A stretch of 64,000 nt of DNA from Microcebus murinus (lineage: Eukaryota; Chordata; Mammalia; Primates; Cheirogaleidae): positions 51,273,501-51,337,500 of the forward strand of contig NC_134108.1 in NCBI RefSeq assembly GCF_040939455.1, written 5' to 3'. The notes beneath the pieces are model-generated. The model saw only the letters and a list, made by a program, of their open reading frames with translations, was not told where the DNA came from and ran no database searches. Positions within the stretch are counted from its first letter, which is position 1; the number at the start of each line of letters is the position of its first letter. Below are positions 33,420 through 45,880 of the stretch, piece after piece. The position numbers and the translations under genes were made by a program.

Positions 33420-35030
33420 GGTTCAGAATGTAAAAGCTAAAGTTAGCTTCCGTGCCAGCCACTGGGAATTTCCTCTAGTCTCCGGCTGATCATGTGGAAG
33501 TCGTGTTTGTCATTTCTTTCCTTTTCTTTTCTTAAATCATGTCAGAGACACTGGACTTTCACAGCAAAGATGAATAACAGGGCTATTGATATTGTCTATT
33601 GAGAGTTTTAGCCAGGATTCCCCCATCTCCTCATCTTTGCAATTTCATTGGTTCCTGTGATGAGAAGTCTTCCTTGAGGTTTTAGGTAGACTTAATTTAA
33701 AGCATCGATTTCATCACAGTTTTTTATCTTCTGGTTAAAAATAGAACATCTCATATAATTCCCAGGGAAAATCAGTTCTGTCAAATCTCATTGCTAATTC
33801 ATAAAGGGCATTTGACTGTTCCAATAGAGGAGTGTGGGAGTCTGATGGATATTTCTAAAGTTAAAAATTTTTAAATGAATTTAACACCCCATCTTTGTCA
33901 GCCATGTGGACCTGAACCAGTTAAACTTAATCCAATGGAGATAAATTTGATTTTTGCATGAATTAGAGCAGCATTTGCAAAAAAGCTCTTGACAGAATGT
34001 TCCCTTCATATTCAATATCACCATATTTTGCTTTTCTTTTAAGGTTGGGAAGAAAAGGGTTTCAATCACACATCATACAAGGCGAATGCCTTGTATGCTC
34101 TAATGTGGAGGGAGGGAGTGTGAGTTGTTATCATGACACTGTTAATAACACTTTTCATGTACTACATTTTGGTTGACATTTCATCCTAATTGAGGAAAAA
34201 CCTAAAATTAATCTTTGTAAGAAATGAGACCAGAGTGGCTAATCAGGTTTGGAAGTGGGACTAATGGCACCGTAATCAGATTGATGGGCTGTTAAATATC
34301 TGATGTGAAAACCATGTCATGAGATGATAAGAAAGAATCTGTGCAAAAGTCCTCTTGAATTTGTTCCTTGTCCTTTATTCCGCAGTTTGTCCAAAAGGCT
34401 TATTACTGCAGCTTCAAAGCACAGATCCAAGATATTTACAAGCTGGGAACTTCTATTTTTCAATCAATTCAGCTTTCCTAAGAGAGATATGGAAAGAGGA
34501 GGAAAATAGTTTTTTCCACCTAAGATGTTACTGGTTTTACTTGGGCGACTGGGTGAACCACGAGGCTGGTTGCCCAGGACAATGATACTGAGCTGGGGGG
34601 CTAACGACCTTGCAGACTCAGATGTTTTATGGTTAATTTTCAACTCTGTTTATGGGTAAATTGTTGCTTATATGGAGTGTGGCAGAGAAAGACAGGGCAG
34701 AAATGGGACTGGAGCTTGGCAGGGTGGGGTAGGTTTGAACACCAACTTTTCACAATGGTTAAATTTCTCCCATCATCCTTGGGTTGTGAAAGTCTGTGTC
34801 TGAGTCCTTGTCAGGGCATTTGGTCCTCAGGATCGGGAAGGATTCCATGGAAGTAGTGCAAATATAAAGCACTAGTTCAATATTTGCTTTTCTCCCTCAA
34901 GGGGCAGAAGTCAGAGATAGGTATTCTATGAAGGACTCTATGAAGTTATATCAGAGACTATCTAAAAATCCCCCAAGATCACCCAAACCCAGGAAAAAAG
35001 ATGTTCAACAGCCATTTGCTCATTGCTTCA
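33420..35030. other. Repeat-poor AT-rich block, candidate conserved non-coding DNA
   Basis: About 1.6 kb without recognisable transposons, microsatellites or coding frames. It contains homeodomain-type cores ('ctaattgagg' near 34181, 'aaaattaatc' near 34204), a SOX-like 'attgttc'-type pattern, and a perfect 10-bp hairpin at 34074-34097. The lack of insertions next to a densely invaded region (35-42 kb) is suggestive of constraint. Confidence 0.35.
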
Positions 35031-35655
35031 GTCTTTGTTTAAGAACAGGTTGTTGAAGTATAAGGATTATAACCTCAGATTTGAGTTTTGAAAGGATAAT
35101 GAGGAAGAGAAAACTGAGAAGCTGGACTTCATTAAAGTTAAAAATTTTTGCTCTGAGAAAGACGTTGTCAAGAGAATGAAAAGCCAAGCCACAGACAGGG
35201 AGAAAATATTTGCAAAACACATGAGTGATGAGACTGTAGTTCAAAACATACAAAAGTCCATGGAATAAAAGTGAATGAAAAAAAAAAAAAGAAAAAAAAG
35301 AAAAAAAAAAAAAACTCTTAAAATGCAACAAAAAGAAAATAAACAACTTGATTAAAAAATAGGCCTAAGACCTTAACACACACTTCACCAAAGAAGAGCT
35401 ACAGATAGCAAATACACATCCGAATAGAAGCTTCACATCATAGGTCATCAGGAAATTACATATTAAAACAATAATGAGATACCGCCCAATACGTGTTAGA
35501 ATGGTCAAAATCTAGAACACTGACAACAGCAAATGCTTGCAAGAATGTGGAGGAACAGGAACTCTCACTTATTGCTGGGGGTAGTGCAAAATGGTACAGC
35601 CACTTTGGAAGACAGTTTGGCAGTTTCTTACAAAAGTAAATATTCTCTTACTTTT

Positions 35656-35714
35656 GATCTCTTACATATCTCTTTGAGATCATATGTAAGAGATCTCTTT
35701 GATCTCTTACATAT
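35656..35714. repeat. Inverted plus direct 14-bp repeat cluster
   Basis: 'gatctcttacatat' occurs at 35656-35669 and again at 35701-35714, and its exact reverse complement lies between them at 35682-35695. The arrangement can form a 14-bp stem with either copy. Confidence 0.95.
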
Positions 35715-35961
35715 AATCCAGTAATCATATTCCATGATATTTACCCAAAGAAACTGAAAATTATGTCTACATAAAAATCTGCACATAAACATTTATAGCA
35801 GCTTTATTCATAATTGCCAAAACTTGGAAACAACCAAAATGTCTTTCAGTTGATAAATGGATAAATAAATGGTAGTACATCTAGACAATGGCATGTTATT
35901 CAGTGCTAAAAAGAAACAAACTGTTAAGCCATAAAAAGATATGGAGGAAACTTAAATGCAT

Positions 35962-36076
35962 TTTTTTTAGAGACAGAGTCTTGTTCTGTTGCTCCAGCTA
36001 GAGTGCACTGGTGTCATCTTAGCTCACTGCAACCTCAAACTCCTGGGCCCAAGCGATCCTCCTGCCTTGGCCTCCC
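35962..36076 (-). mobile_element. Alu monomer inside L1, with target duplication
   Basis: 'aaatgcat' stands at 35954-35961 and 36077-36084. A T-run leads into 'agagacagagtcttgttctg', and about 110 bases of one arm follow. Confidence 0.9.
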
Positions 36077-36474
36077 AAATGCATATTATTAAGTGAAAGA
36101 AGCCAATCTGAAAAGATAACACACTGTATAATTCCAATGACATGACATTCTGGAAAAGGCAAAACTGTGGAGACAATAAAAAGACCAGCAGTTTCCAGCA
36201 GTTAGGTGGGAGGGAGGAATAGATAGAGCACAGGATTTTTAGGAAAGGAAAACCACCCTGTATGATATTATAATATTGAATATATGTCATTATACATTGT
36301 TCCAAATCCACAGAATGTACAACACCAGGAGAGAACACTAATGTAAACTGTGGACTTGGTGATGATTGGATGATGATGTGTCAATGTAGGTTCATCAGTT
36401 GTAACAAATGTACTGCTCTGGTGGGGAATGTTGATAATTAGGGAGGTTATACTTGTGTGGGGGCAGTGGGTATA

Positions 36475-36610
36475 TGGATTTTTGGATTAGGGGTGCTGAG
36501 TCCAGTAAGTATAATATAATGCAAATATTCCCAAATCAGAAAATATCTGAAATCCAAAACATTCCTGCAAGCATTTCATATAAGGGATACTCAAAATTTA
36601 TAGTGTAAAT
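36475..36610 (+). mobile_element. MER44/Tigger7-like DNA transposon fragment
   Basis: 'tttggattaggggtgctgag' and 'gaaaatatctgaaatccaaa' followed by 'taagggatactcaa' match the MER44-type consensus. Confidence 0.6.
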
Positions 36611-38115
36611 TTAACATTTATAACCACAACAATTAGGTATTTGAGTGCTGAATCATATCTGCAAACACGAAATCCAGAAGCTTTGTGGACAACCAGAATG
36701 TGCCATTGGATTGCTAATAGCAAAGCCTCTAGACATCGAGGCTCAATTCTTTGAATTTTTTTTTTTTTTTTTTTTTGCTTCTCTATCCTATCTGAAAATG
36801 TAAAGTCCTAACAAGTATGTCTAAAGTGAACCTTCAACTACTCCGAAACTCACACATATGACATTGATAGTATTTAAGATCTCCATTTCCCTTTCGAAAT
36901 TCCATCTGTATCTGTGCCCCACTGTTTCAACAAACTCTTAGCAAAGACTCGTCAAAGTAAGGCCCTGGGTTTCTGATTTCAGCCTGCCTTATGTGTCAGA
37001 TGTATACTTCTGGACACCTAGAAAACAATCCTAATTATTAAAAACAAACAAGCAGTAATTTTTCCCAAAACTTCTTATGAACTAACTGTTTTGAGAACTT
37101 CCTGATTTGGTTGCTTCAGGGTGGACACACTGTAACTTGGGTTTTCGCATTCTGCTTCCTTTGCTTGGTCACGCAGCCTGCATTGAAGGTTCTCAGCAGT
37201 GGTCTCTTTCTGTTATCAAGACATAGACCCAGTGTTTCCTTTTTCCCAAGGACCAAATGCTCTCCTGGGACCACACGCGCTTGAGTCTCCCAGTGTCTAG
37301 CACCTTGGCTGAAATGAGAACCATATTAAGGTTGAGGCGACCATCCTAATTTATGTTTCATTCAAAGGGTAAGATCCCAGAAGGTGGGAGACTCCACTAG
37401 TTTCATGAGAAATTTTTGAAAAGGCTTTTGAAAAGAATGACGATGCAAGAGGGAGGCGTCATTGTGCAGTCCTGATCTGAGGCCATCAGGGCAGAGCAAA
37501 GTCAAGGAACCTTCAGGGCCTGAGGGCCACCCAGGAGAATCGAATCAAAGACTCACGGGAATTGAGACGCCAGCCTTGGAAAGAGATTTAATGCAGTTGT
37601 GGAATCTCGATAATTACTATTGCTGAATAAACCCCTGAAGCTCAGAGGTTTCTAGCACCACTTCTATATCCCACAGATGAGAAAGGGAAGGCAGAGAGGG
37701 CAAGAGACCACGTCTCTGGCCTTCCACCCTGGCCGGCGGCCTCTCTATTTATGATGCCTCCAGGTTCTTTTTCTCTTATGTTTTTGTTTCAAAACTGGTG
37801 ATTGTTTCTCCTACGTTACTATTAACTGTGCTTATTTTCAAAATGATGTTTTAATGAAGAGTTTTATTTGTGGCTGCCAAATAAATAGTGCTTGGAGCCA
37901 CTCGAGGCTGGTGGTGGCACTCAGGCGCTGGAGGTGGCTGCTCCCTCAGCGTGAGGAGGCCAGCCATGAACGTGGCCCTGCTCTGTGGGGAGGGCGGTGC
38001 CACCCCCAGAGGCGTGTCGCTGGTGTGCCGTGGGCTGCGTCTCCAGTTCTAGGCCCCCGTGTGATGCCGTTGCGGACCTGTGGCAAGGCCTACCAAAACC
38101 TGCTTCAAATCAGTG
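36611..38115. other. Anonymous sequence with GC-rich end
   Basis: A T-run lies at 36757-36777. The stretch 37890-38100 is noticeably GC-rich and ends abruptly at an L1 fragment. Its 102-codon frame (37854-38162) has no recognised domain. Confidence 0.35.
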
Positions 38116-38245
38116 CGGAAAGGACACATTATTCAATAAATGGTGTTGGTTTAAATGATTAACCAATTCTATTAAAAATGTATCGTTTCCTTCTTATTGC
38201 TCGCATCAAAATAAAGCCCAGATGGGTCAGAAACTTAAGTGTATC
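38116..38245 (+). mobile_element. L1 ORF2 C-terminal fragment
   Basis: 'acattattcaataaatggtg' and 'aaataaagcccagatgggtc'-type wording correspond to a well-known stretch near the end of L1 ORF2. It is a short truncated relic. Confidence 0.6.
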
Positions 38246-38273
38246 CAAAGAAAGAATTACAACAAACCTAGTT

Positions 38274-38926
<653 letters not shown>

Positions 38927-39523
38927 TAGTTTAAAGGTCTCAGTTGGCTTTACCGAGATTCTAGGATCTAGCAATACTTCTTTCCATAAAATAGAATGTA
39001 TTCCAATGAGCTGAGTGGAGAGGTTAGTTTTATAGACAGAAACGGGATGAAGAAAGCAGAAACAAAGAATAAAAAGCAGATTGGTCAATCATGTCAGTTA
39101 CTCACCTCGTAAGGCATGAACAGGGAAACAGGATAATAGAGAAGTAACTGATTAGTTACTATCAGGTTACTTCAGGTTACCTGTTTCGGGTGAAGATTAA
39201 AGCAGAGGAAACGCCATTATTTGCTGATTGAAACTGGCTTGTTTGGAAAAGTAGAGTGTTTTTCTCTCCTAATTTCTCAGAAGGTCAGATAACAACTCAG
39301 TTTCTATTTGGTGACGTGGCATCTCAGTATGAGTGACTCCAGTTTGGTTTTTAGTCTGATCTGTTGGAGCCTAGTGCAGGAGCTTAGTCCAAAACGAGGG
39401 CCTCTGTGAAAGTTGCAGATACCAGGATGAAATCACTTCTGTGAGACCCGGACGAAATACGGCCAGAAGGGCCAGAAGGAGAGGAGGCTCATGCTTATGT
39501 GTCTGAGATAAGAACTGTTCCCA

Positions 39524-39860
39524 GGCTGGCTGCGGTGGCTCATGCCTGTAATCCTAGCACCTTGAGAGGATGAGGCTGGAGGATCACTTGAGGTCAGTGG
39601 TTCAAGACCAGCCTGAGCAAGAGCAAGACCCTGTCTGTACAAAAGAAATAGAAAAATTAGCTGGGTGTGGTGGCACATGCCTATAGTCCCAGCTACTTGG
39701 GAGGCTGAGGCAGGAGGATTGCTTGAGCCAGGAGTTTGAGGTTACAGTGAGCTAGGCTGACGACATGGCACTCTAGTACAGGCAACAGAGTGAGACTCTG
39801 TCTCAAAAAAAAAAAAAAAAAAAAGAAAAAAAGAAAAAGAAGAATAAGAAAGAAGAAAGA
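39524..39860 (+). mobile_element. Full-length Alu with long A-rich tail
   Basis: From 'ggctggctgcggtggctcat' through 'gagtgagactctgtctcaaa', followed by A, AAAG and AAG-rich tail. No TA linker, so an older subtype than its neighbour. Confidence 0.93.
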
Positions 39861-40258
<398 letters not shown>

Positions 40259-40289
40259 TGGCAACGGGCAGCTAGAGGTAGACAGGTGA

Positions 40290-40955
40290 CTTATAAGAAT
40301 AGAGAAAAATGGCCATTAGCATAAATAATTAAATGCTAGTTAGAACTTAACAGCAAGTTAATATTTTGTACTTATTAGGTTGTCAAAGATCACAAAGTTT
40401 TTATAATAAACAGTCTAGGTGAGGCTGCAGGGGAAGAGACACCCTTAAACACAGTTGGAAGAAGTGAAAGTCAGTGCAAGCTCTTTGGAGGGAAAATTGA
40501 CAATATTGATGAAAATTTAAAATTCAAATATATTTTCACCTAACAATTTCTTTGCATGGAATTATTCTAAGAGATTTATGTACAAGGATGTTCATGACAG
40601 CACTGTTTGTTATATACAAATTTAGAGGTCACCTAAATGATTTCCAATAGCATGTTGGCTAAATTATGCACATCCCATGAAGAAATACTGCAGGATATAG
40701 CTATGTACTCCCCTATCTGGGGAGTACAGTGGCACAGGCATAGTTACCAAAGCATGTCTGTAAGTAGCAAAAGATGGAGAGACTATCCTGGTGTCCTTCA
40801 ACAGGGGTCTAGTTAAGTGGCCTGTGGCACAGTGACTGGGAGCCACTGCCCAGGCACAGAGCTGGAGGCAGATGATGGCAGGAGTATGGTGTGCTGCTAT
40901 TGATGTGGCAGTCACAGGGACACAGGTATGTCTGTGTGTGCTTTAGACACTGCCT
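40290..40955 (+). mobile_element. Ancient LINE fragment (L1M/HAL1-like)
   Basis: 'tgtacaaggatgttcatgac' and 'agcactgtttgttatataca' with 'gaggtcacctaaatgatttc' recall the 3' portion of old L1-related elements. It is strongly diverged. Confidence 0.5.
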
Positions 40956-40957
40956 TG

Positions 40958-41480
40958 GTCCATTTGGGAGGCTATAACAAAATGCCATGAAATGGGTGGC
41001 CTATAAACAACAGAAATTTATTACAATTCTAGAGGCTGGGAAGTCCAAGATCAAGGGGCTGGCCGGACATGGTGGCTCACGCCTGTAATCCTAGCACTCT
41101 GGGAGGCCGAGGCGGGTGGATTGCTCGAGGTCAGGGGTTCGAAACCAGCCTGAGCAAGAGCGAGACCCCGTCTCTACTAAAAATAGAAAGAAATTAATTG
41201 GCCAACTAATATATATAGAAAAAAATTATCTGAGCATGGTGGGGCATGCCTGTAGCCCCAGCTACTCGGGAGGCTGAGGCAGGAGGATCGCTTGAGTCCA
41301 GGAGTTTGAGGTTGCTGTGAGCCAGGCTGACGCCATGGCACTCACTCTAACCTGAGCAACAAAGCCAGACTCTGTCTCAAAAAAAATAAAATAAAAAAAA
41401 AGATCAAGGGGCTGACAGAGTCATTGTCTGGGCCCATGTCCTGGTTTGTTGATGGCACCTTCTCACTCTGTCCTATTTCT
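40958..41480 (-). mobile_element. MaLR MLT1-type LTR, split by an Alu
   Basis: 'gaggctataacaaaatgcca', 'aaacaacagaaatttattac' and 'gaggctgggaagtccaagat', then after the Alu 'gtcctggtttgttgatggca', trace MLT1 on the minus strand. Confidence 0.8.
41062..41399 (+). mobile_element. Full-length lemur-type Alu with 15-bp target duplication
   Basis: 'aagatcaaggggctg' is exact at 41047-41061 and 41400-41414. It is complete and close to the apparent local consensus. Confidence 0.97.
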
Positions 41481-41604
41481 TATATTTCTATGACATTTGC
41501 ATTTTGAATAATGAACATGTGTTGCTTTCATACATTTATTTTAATTACAAAACATAGATAATTATAAAGAGTGGACAGGGTTTGAGGAGATGACAGTGTA
41601 TTTA

Positions 41605-42485
41605 TAGACCTGCACTCTCCAGTGTTAGCCACCAGCTATCTGTGGCTATTGAGCACTTGAAATGTGCTACTGCAACCAAAAAACGAAATTTTAAATTAAA
41701 TTAAATTAATTTAAACTTAAAAACTGATATTTAAGTACTTGATTCAGTCATTGGAATACTTTTAAATATGCTTGGAACAACTTGGGTATGTCAATTTACT
41801 TTTTTAGTTATAAATTTCATAGCATCTATTGTCAGATCAAGTTTTCTAATAAAAATGTAATATCCAAATTGAGATATATACAAAGTCTAAAAAACACACT
41901 GGATTTCAAAGATTTAGTACAAAGAAGAATAAAAGTATTTCATTATTAATTGTTTATATTGATTATAGGTTGACATAATACTTTGGACATATAGGTTATT
42001 ATTTTTTATTTTTTAATTAATTATTTATTTATTTATTTTTGAGACAGAGTCTCACTCTGTTGCCTGAGCTAGAGTGCCGTGGTGTCAGCCTAGTTCACAG
42101 CAACCTCAAACTCCTGGGCTCAAGTGATCCTTCTGCCCCAGCCTCTCAAGTAGCTGGGACTACAGGCATGTGCCACCATACCCGGCTATTTTTTTCTATA
42201 TATTTTGAGTTGTCTGGTTACTTTCTTTCTATTATTAGTAGAAACGGGGTCTCGCTCTTGCTCAGGCTGATCTCGAACTCCTGACCTCGAGCAATCCTTC
42301 TGCCTCTCCCTCCCAGAGTGCTAGGATTACAGGTATAAGCCACCACACCCGGCCTTGGACATATAGGTTAAATAAAATGTTATTAAAGTTAATTTTACGT
42401 GTTTCTTTTGACTTTGTAAAATATGCTACTAGAACATTTTAAATCACACGAATGGCTCACATCTGTTTTTATTGATAGCGTTGCT
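41605..42485 (+). mobile_element. Old hAT-type (MER) DNA transposon, split by an Alu
   Basis: 'tgtggctattgagcacttga' followed by 'aatgtgctac', then 'acactggatttcaaagattt' and 'tgctactagaacattttaaa', match a known non-autonomous hAT family of eutherians. Subfamily not named. The Alu at 41999-42354 interrupts it. Confidence 0.6.
41999..42354 (-). mobile_element. Full-length lemur-type Alu with 16-bp target duplication
   Basis: 'ttggacatataggtta' is exact at 41983-41998 and 42355-42370. The tail contains (TTTA)n. It is the longest intact duplication in the window. Confidence 0.97.
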
Positions 42486-42744
42486 GTGTGTGGATGGCGA
42501 GGGCAGCTAGAGAAATGGGGAGGAAAAGGGGGCCTGACCACAGGGCAACCCCAAGGCTTGGAGGTGAAATTTAGAGGTTCATCCTGGGGCCTTGCCCACT
42601 AACTTCACAACTGCCAGGGAACCAGGAGCTTGGGGGGCTGTGGGACTGGGCCTAGAAGAAAGGATGGATGAATGGAAAGAACAAGAGCAGAGTGAATGAA
42701 GGGACAGGCGGAAACGCCTACCGGAAGCTGCTTGTTTGCCGCGT

Positions 42745-43060
42745 GCAAAGGTCATCTGAAAACAGCTGACTGTGTACGGAAGTTATTAAAGAAGTTAGCA
42801 AAGACCCAAACTTTTGTCCCCTAGCTAAGTCTTTGTTCTTAAAAATTATTAGGTAATATCTACACATCTTGTTCCTTATCTGCAAAGAGCTATGCTTGCT
42901 TGAGTTTCCACATCCTTGTGTACACTCCCTTGACCTTCTGCATGCGTCCTTGGTAATAAATACGGGAAAGAACTTAGCTGTGGAGGCCATTTTCTCCTTC
43001 AGACTTTGGTCTCTCCCCTTCTCTCGAAACACTTTTTCCAGTAATTATTCCTTTACTACC
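42745..43060 (+). mobile_element. Candidate LTR end (R-U5-like), uncertain
   Basis: 'ggtaataaatacgggaaaga' supplies a polyadenylation signal, and is followed by 'gtggaggccattttctcctt' and pyrimidine-rich 'ggtctctccccttctctcga', an arrangement seen at LTR 3' ends. Termini and a target duplication are not clear, so it may be chance. Confidence 0.3.
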
Positions 43061-44454
43061 GAGCTCAGAAGGGAAAAGTGGCCACTACCAGGGATGGGGC
43101 GGTGATTGTGGGATTGACCCACCAAGTGACCTGTATGTAAATGGCAAGGCCCCAGTATTGTCCTTAGGTGCTGGCACCTCTGGCCGACTCTTGCTCCTGC
43201 CTAACGTGATGTTCCGCTTGGTTGGATGGGTTGCCTGGGCCGCCATTCCTTTCCCCACTTGGAAAGCAGTGGTGCCTCAAGTTCCCTGGGTGTAGCCTAG
43301 ACTCGTGTGCATTCTTGGCATGGAGCATTTGGAGACAAAGGAGATGAAACTCTGATTCCAGGAAGAGGGCTCCTGCAGGCAGCAGAGGCAGCCCATTGGC
43401 CTGTACCAGGTTCATTGCTCATCCTGTGGGCCAGCCAAGGAATAAGGGCCTTGTCAGAGGAGCCTCTGGGGCCCAGGGCCCTCTGATGCTCTTAAAATTA
43501 CTGCTGACCCCAATGAGCTTTAGTTTATGTGGATTCTATTTATTGAGTTTTACCATATTAGAAATTAAAGCTGAGAATATTTGAAAAGCACAGGAAAACA
43601 CAAACACGTTCCATCATCCATCAGAGCACCAATGACGTCAGAGCATTGCACAGCCTCTGGAAAATTCCACTGCACGCTAGTGAGAGATTAAGAATGGAAA
43701 GAACAAATGATATATGAGTATTCCTATGAAAATAGCTTTGACCTCACAATCTTAGGGGTCCTTTGGACCACATTGTCAGAACCCTCGTTACAGATAACGA
43801 AACTGTATGTTTTGGAGTCACTTGGTAGAGGGGACAAAACCAAGCACACAGACCAGGGCCTCTCTTTTAAAGCAGTCTGTGTCCCTGAAATGCTATAGCC
43901 TGCTGTCTCCTCTCCCCTGTGGCCCCTCCCCCACCCCAACCTACCTGCTGGGCTGCAGTGCTTGTGTTTGACTGTGAGCAGCAGTCAGCTCTTGCATGTG
44001 GTTTCACCCAGGCACCTCGTTTTCTGGTCGTAGAGACAGGCATGTGACCACCTGGCTAGGCAACCCAAAGCCCCTCCACTGGCCACCCTGACGGGACTGG
44101 TGGGGGCTGGCTTGGGAGCAGGGGCAATCTGGAAACGGGACTTGGGGCCTGAGACTTTTGAGAGGGTCTGCTTGGCAGCCTGGACAAGAAGCAGAGCCTG
44201 CACAAAGCATCCCACGGGGTTGACCAAGGGCTGGGCCCCTGTCTATCTGGAGGGAACGTCGCAGGAGGGGTGGTGAGGGGCCGGCTAGCCGCCTTCTATC
44301 TCTTGTTCTTAGGGACCTTCAGCATTGCAGTGTCCGCCGAAATTGGCAGCTTTGCAGTGGGGGACAGAGGAAGCACCTCTAAAGGTCTGGAGTAAGATTG
44401 GGAGGAATGAGACCCTAGAGAGGTGGGCTAGAAAGCAGTCTACCTCTGAATCTT
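43061..44454. other. Anonymous sequence
   Basis: No gene or named repeat recognised over 1.4 kb. GC content is moderate. Frames on the minus strand (43985-44227) have no recognisable domain. Confidence 0.4.
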
Positions 44455-44655
44455 TAGGTACTTTGCACGCATTAGCTGACTGAAACCTCACAACTCTGTG
44501 TGGTGATGAATATGATCTCCATTTCACAGATGAGCTTACTGAGGCTCAGAGAGGTTAGCTCACCTGCCCGTGGTCACTCAGCTAGTCAGGTATGGAGCCA
44601 CGCTCTATTCTGTTTGGCTCAATGCCCCCGGTTTTAACCATTCAGCGATACTGCC
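44455..44655 (-). mobile_element. MIR SINE, minus strand
   Basis: 'tccatttcacagatgagctt', 'actgaggctcagagaggtta' and 'ggtcactcagctagtcaggt' are the reversed MIR core and 5' region. Confidence 0.85.
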
Positions 44656-45735
44656 CAGCAATTTCAGAAGGAATTCTCCGGGAATACCTAACCTCTTGGG
44701 AGATCTGACAGGAAAAACAACGTGATGGGTCAGGAGATGGGACACATACCTTCCTTTGGATGCTTGGTGAAGTGTTATTTATAGGTGGTTCTACACAAAG
44801 TTAATCTGACCCTGTCTCACCACTCCCCTTATCATGCTTGGGGAACTGAGGAATTTAGTACCTCACTAGATGTGGACACATGCAAGTCAGAGACACGACC
44901 ACGAACATGCGAAGGTGACTGATCCTCAGAGTCTCGGGGGCCATGGCTTGGCTCTCACTTGCTTGTGGTCTCAGCAAATCACTGACTCTTTATGAACTCT
45001 AGTCAGTTCTGTAAAAATGTTTAGACTGAGGGTTTTGTGTGTTTTTTTTCTGCTTGAACAAACAAATCCCTGAATTAATTTTAAATTCCATACTGGAACA
45101 GAAGTGGAGACCTGCCTTGGGCTCCTCCACTCGCCACCCCTCCCCGCTTTGGCAAATGACGCTTCCTCTTCCTTCTTCCTGCCTGACCTGCGTCCCTCCC
45201 TGCCTCCCTTGGCTTTTCTGGGTTAGACCTCAAAAGCCAGAGCCACATCTTTCACTACAGCCAATGTGCTGGGCTCCTTCCCGCGGGGCTGGAAACCGGC
45301 ATGAGCTGGTTTTAGGCACCAATTGCCTGGCAGAAGATGGGGGTGGGGCAGGGGCAGAACAGGGACGAAGTTCATTTCCAAGGGTGGAGGGAGAGTGATA
45401 TTCTGGGGTGAGAGGCAGGGGGGCAGGGGGCAGAGGCAGGCCAGGAGAGGCCTCACTCACTGGGGCCCTGAAGTAGGAGGTTCAGAACCCCTGAAAAGGC
45501 CCTGAGAGTGGGAGCAGAACTGTGAGCGAGACTTAGAGAGAGATGGAGGAGTCCCTGGTCCCTGGGCCAGCGGGAGGATGCAGTGAAGGGATGGCACTGA
45601 GAGGCTACCCAGGGCTGCCTTTGTGGGAATTCCTCTTTTCCTAGTGGATAGGTAGGTGGTCCTTGCCAATGGGTTAATTGCTCCAGTCACTCCCTGCTTC
45701 CTTCAACAGACAGTTACCATCCTCTGGCAATCAGC
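44656..45735. other. Anonymous sequence
   Basis: No gene or repeat is supported. A pyrimidine-rich stretch lies at 45120-45210 and a purine-rich one at 45330-45560; frames through them are compositional artefacts. Confidence 0.4.
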
Positions 45736-45880
45736 TGATTGGGCAGAGCTGGGCTGCAGGAGGCAGGGTGACATGGCTCTTACTGATTGTGTCCTCTTGG
45801 CCTCAGTTTCTTCAACTGTAAAACCAAGCCCAAATGACCTACCTGGTCATGGGGCTGTAAAAATAAATGAGACATGGGAG
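45736..45880 (+). mobile_element. MIR SINE, plus strand, diverged
   Basis: 'ttggcctcagtttcttcaac' and 'tgtaaaaccaagcccaaatg', 'acctacctggtcatggggct' follow the MIR core order. Confidence 0.65.

Larger units (their letters stand above)
35035..36450 (+). mobile_element. Old L1: end of ORF2 region and 3' UTR, split by an Alu
   Basis: 'agctggacttcattaaagtt' and 'gagaaaatatttgcaaaaca' fit the end of L1 ORF2; 'gcagctttattcataattgc', 'gttgataaatggataaataa' and 'taagtgaaagaagccaatct' follow the L1M 3' UTR in order. It is full of stops and frameshifts. An internal A-run lies at 35279-35312. Confidence 0.85.
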
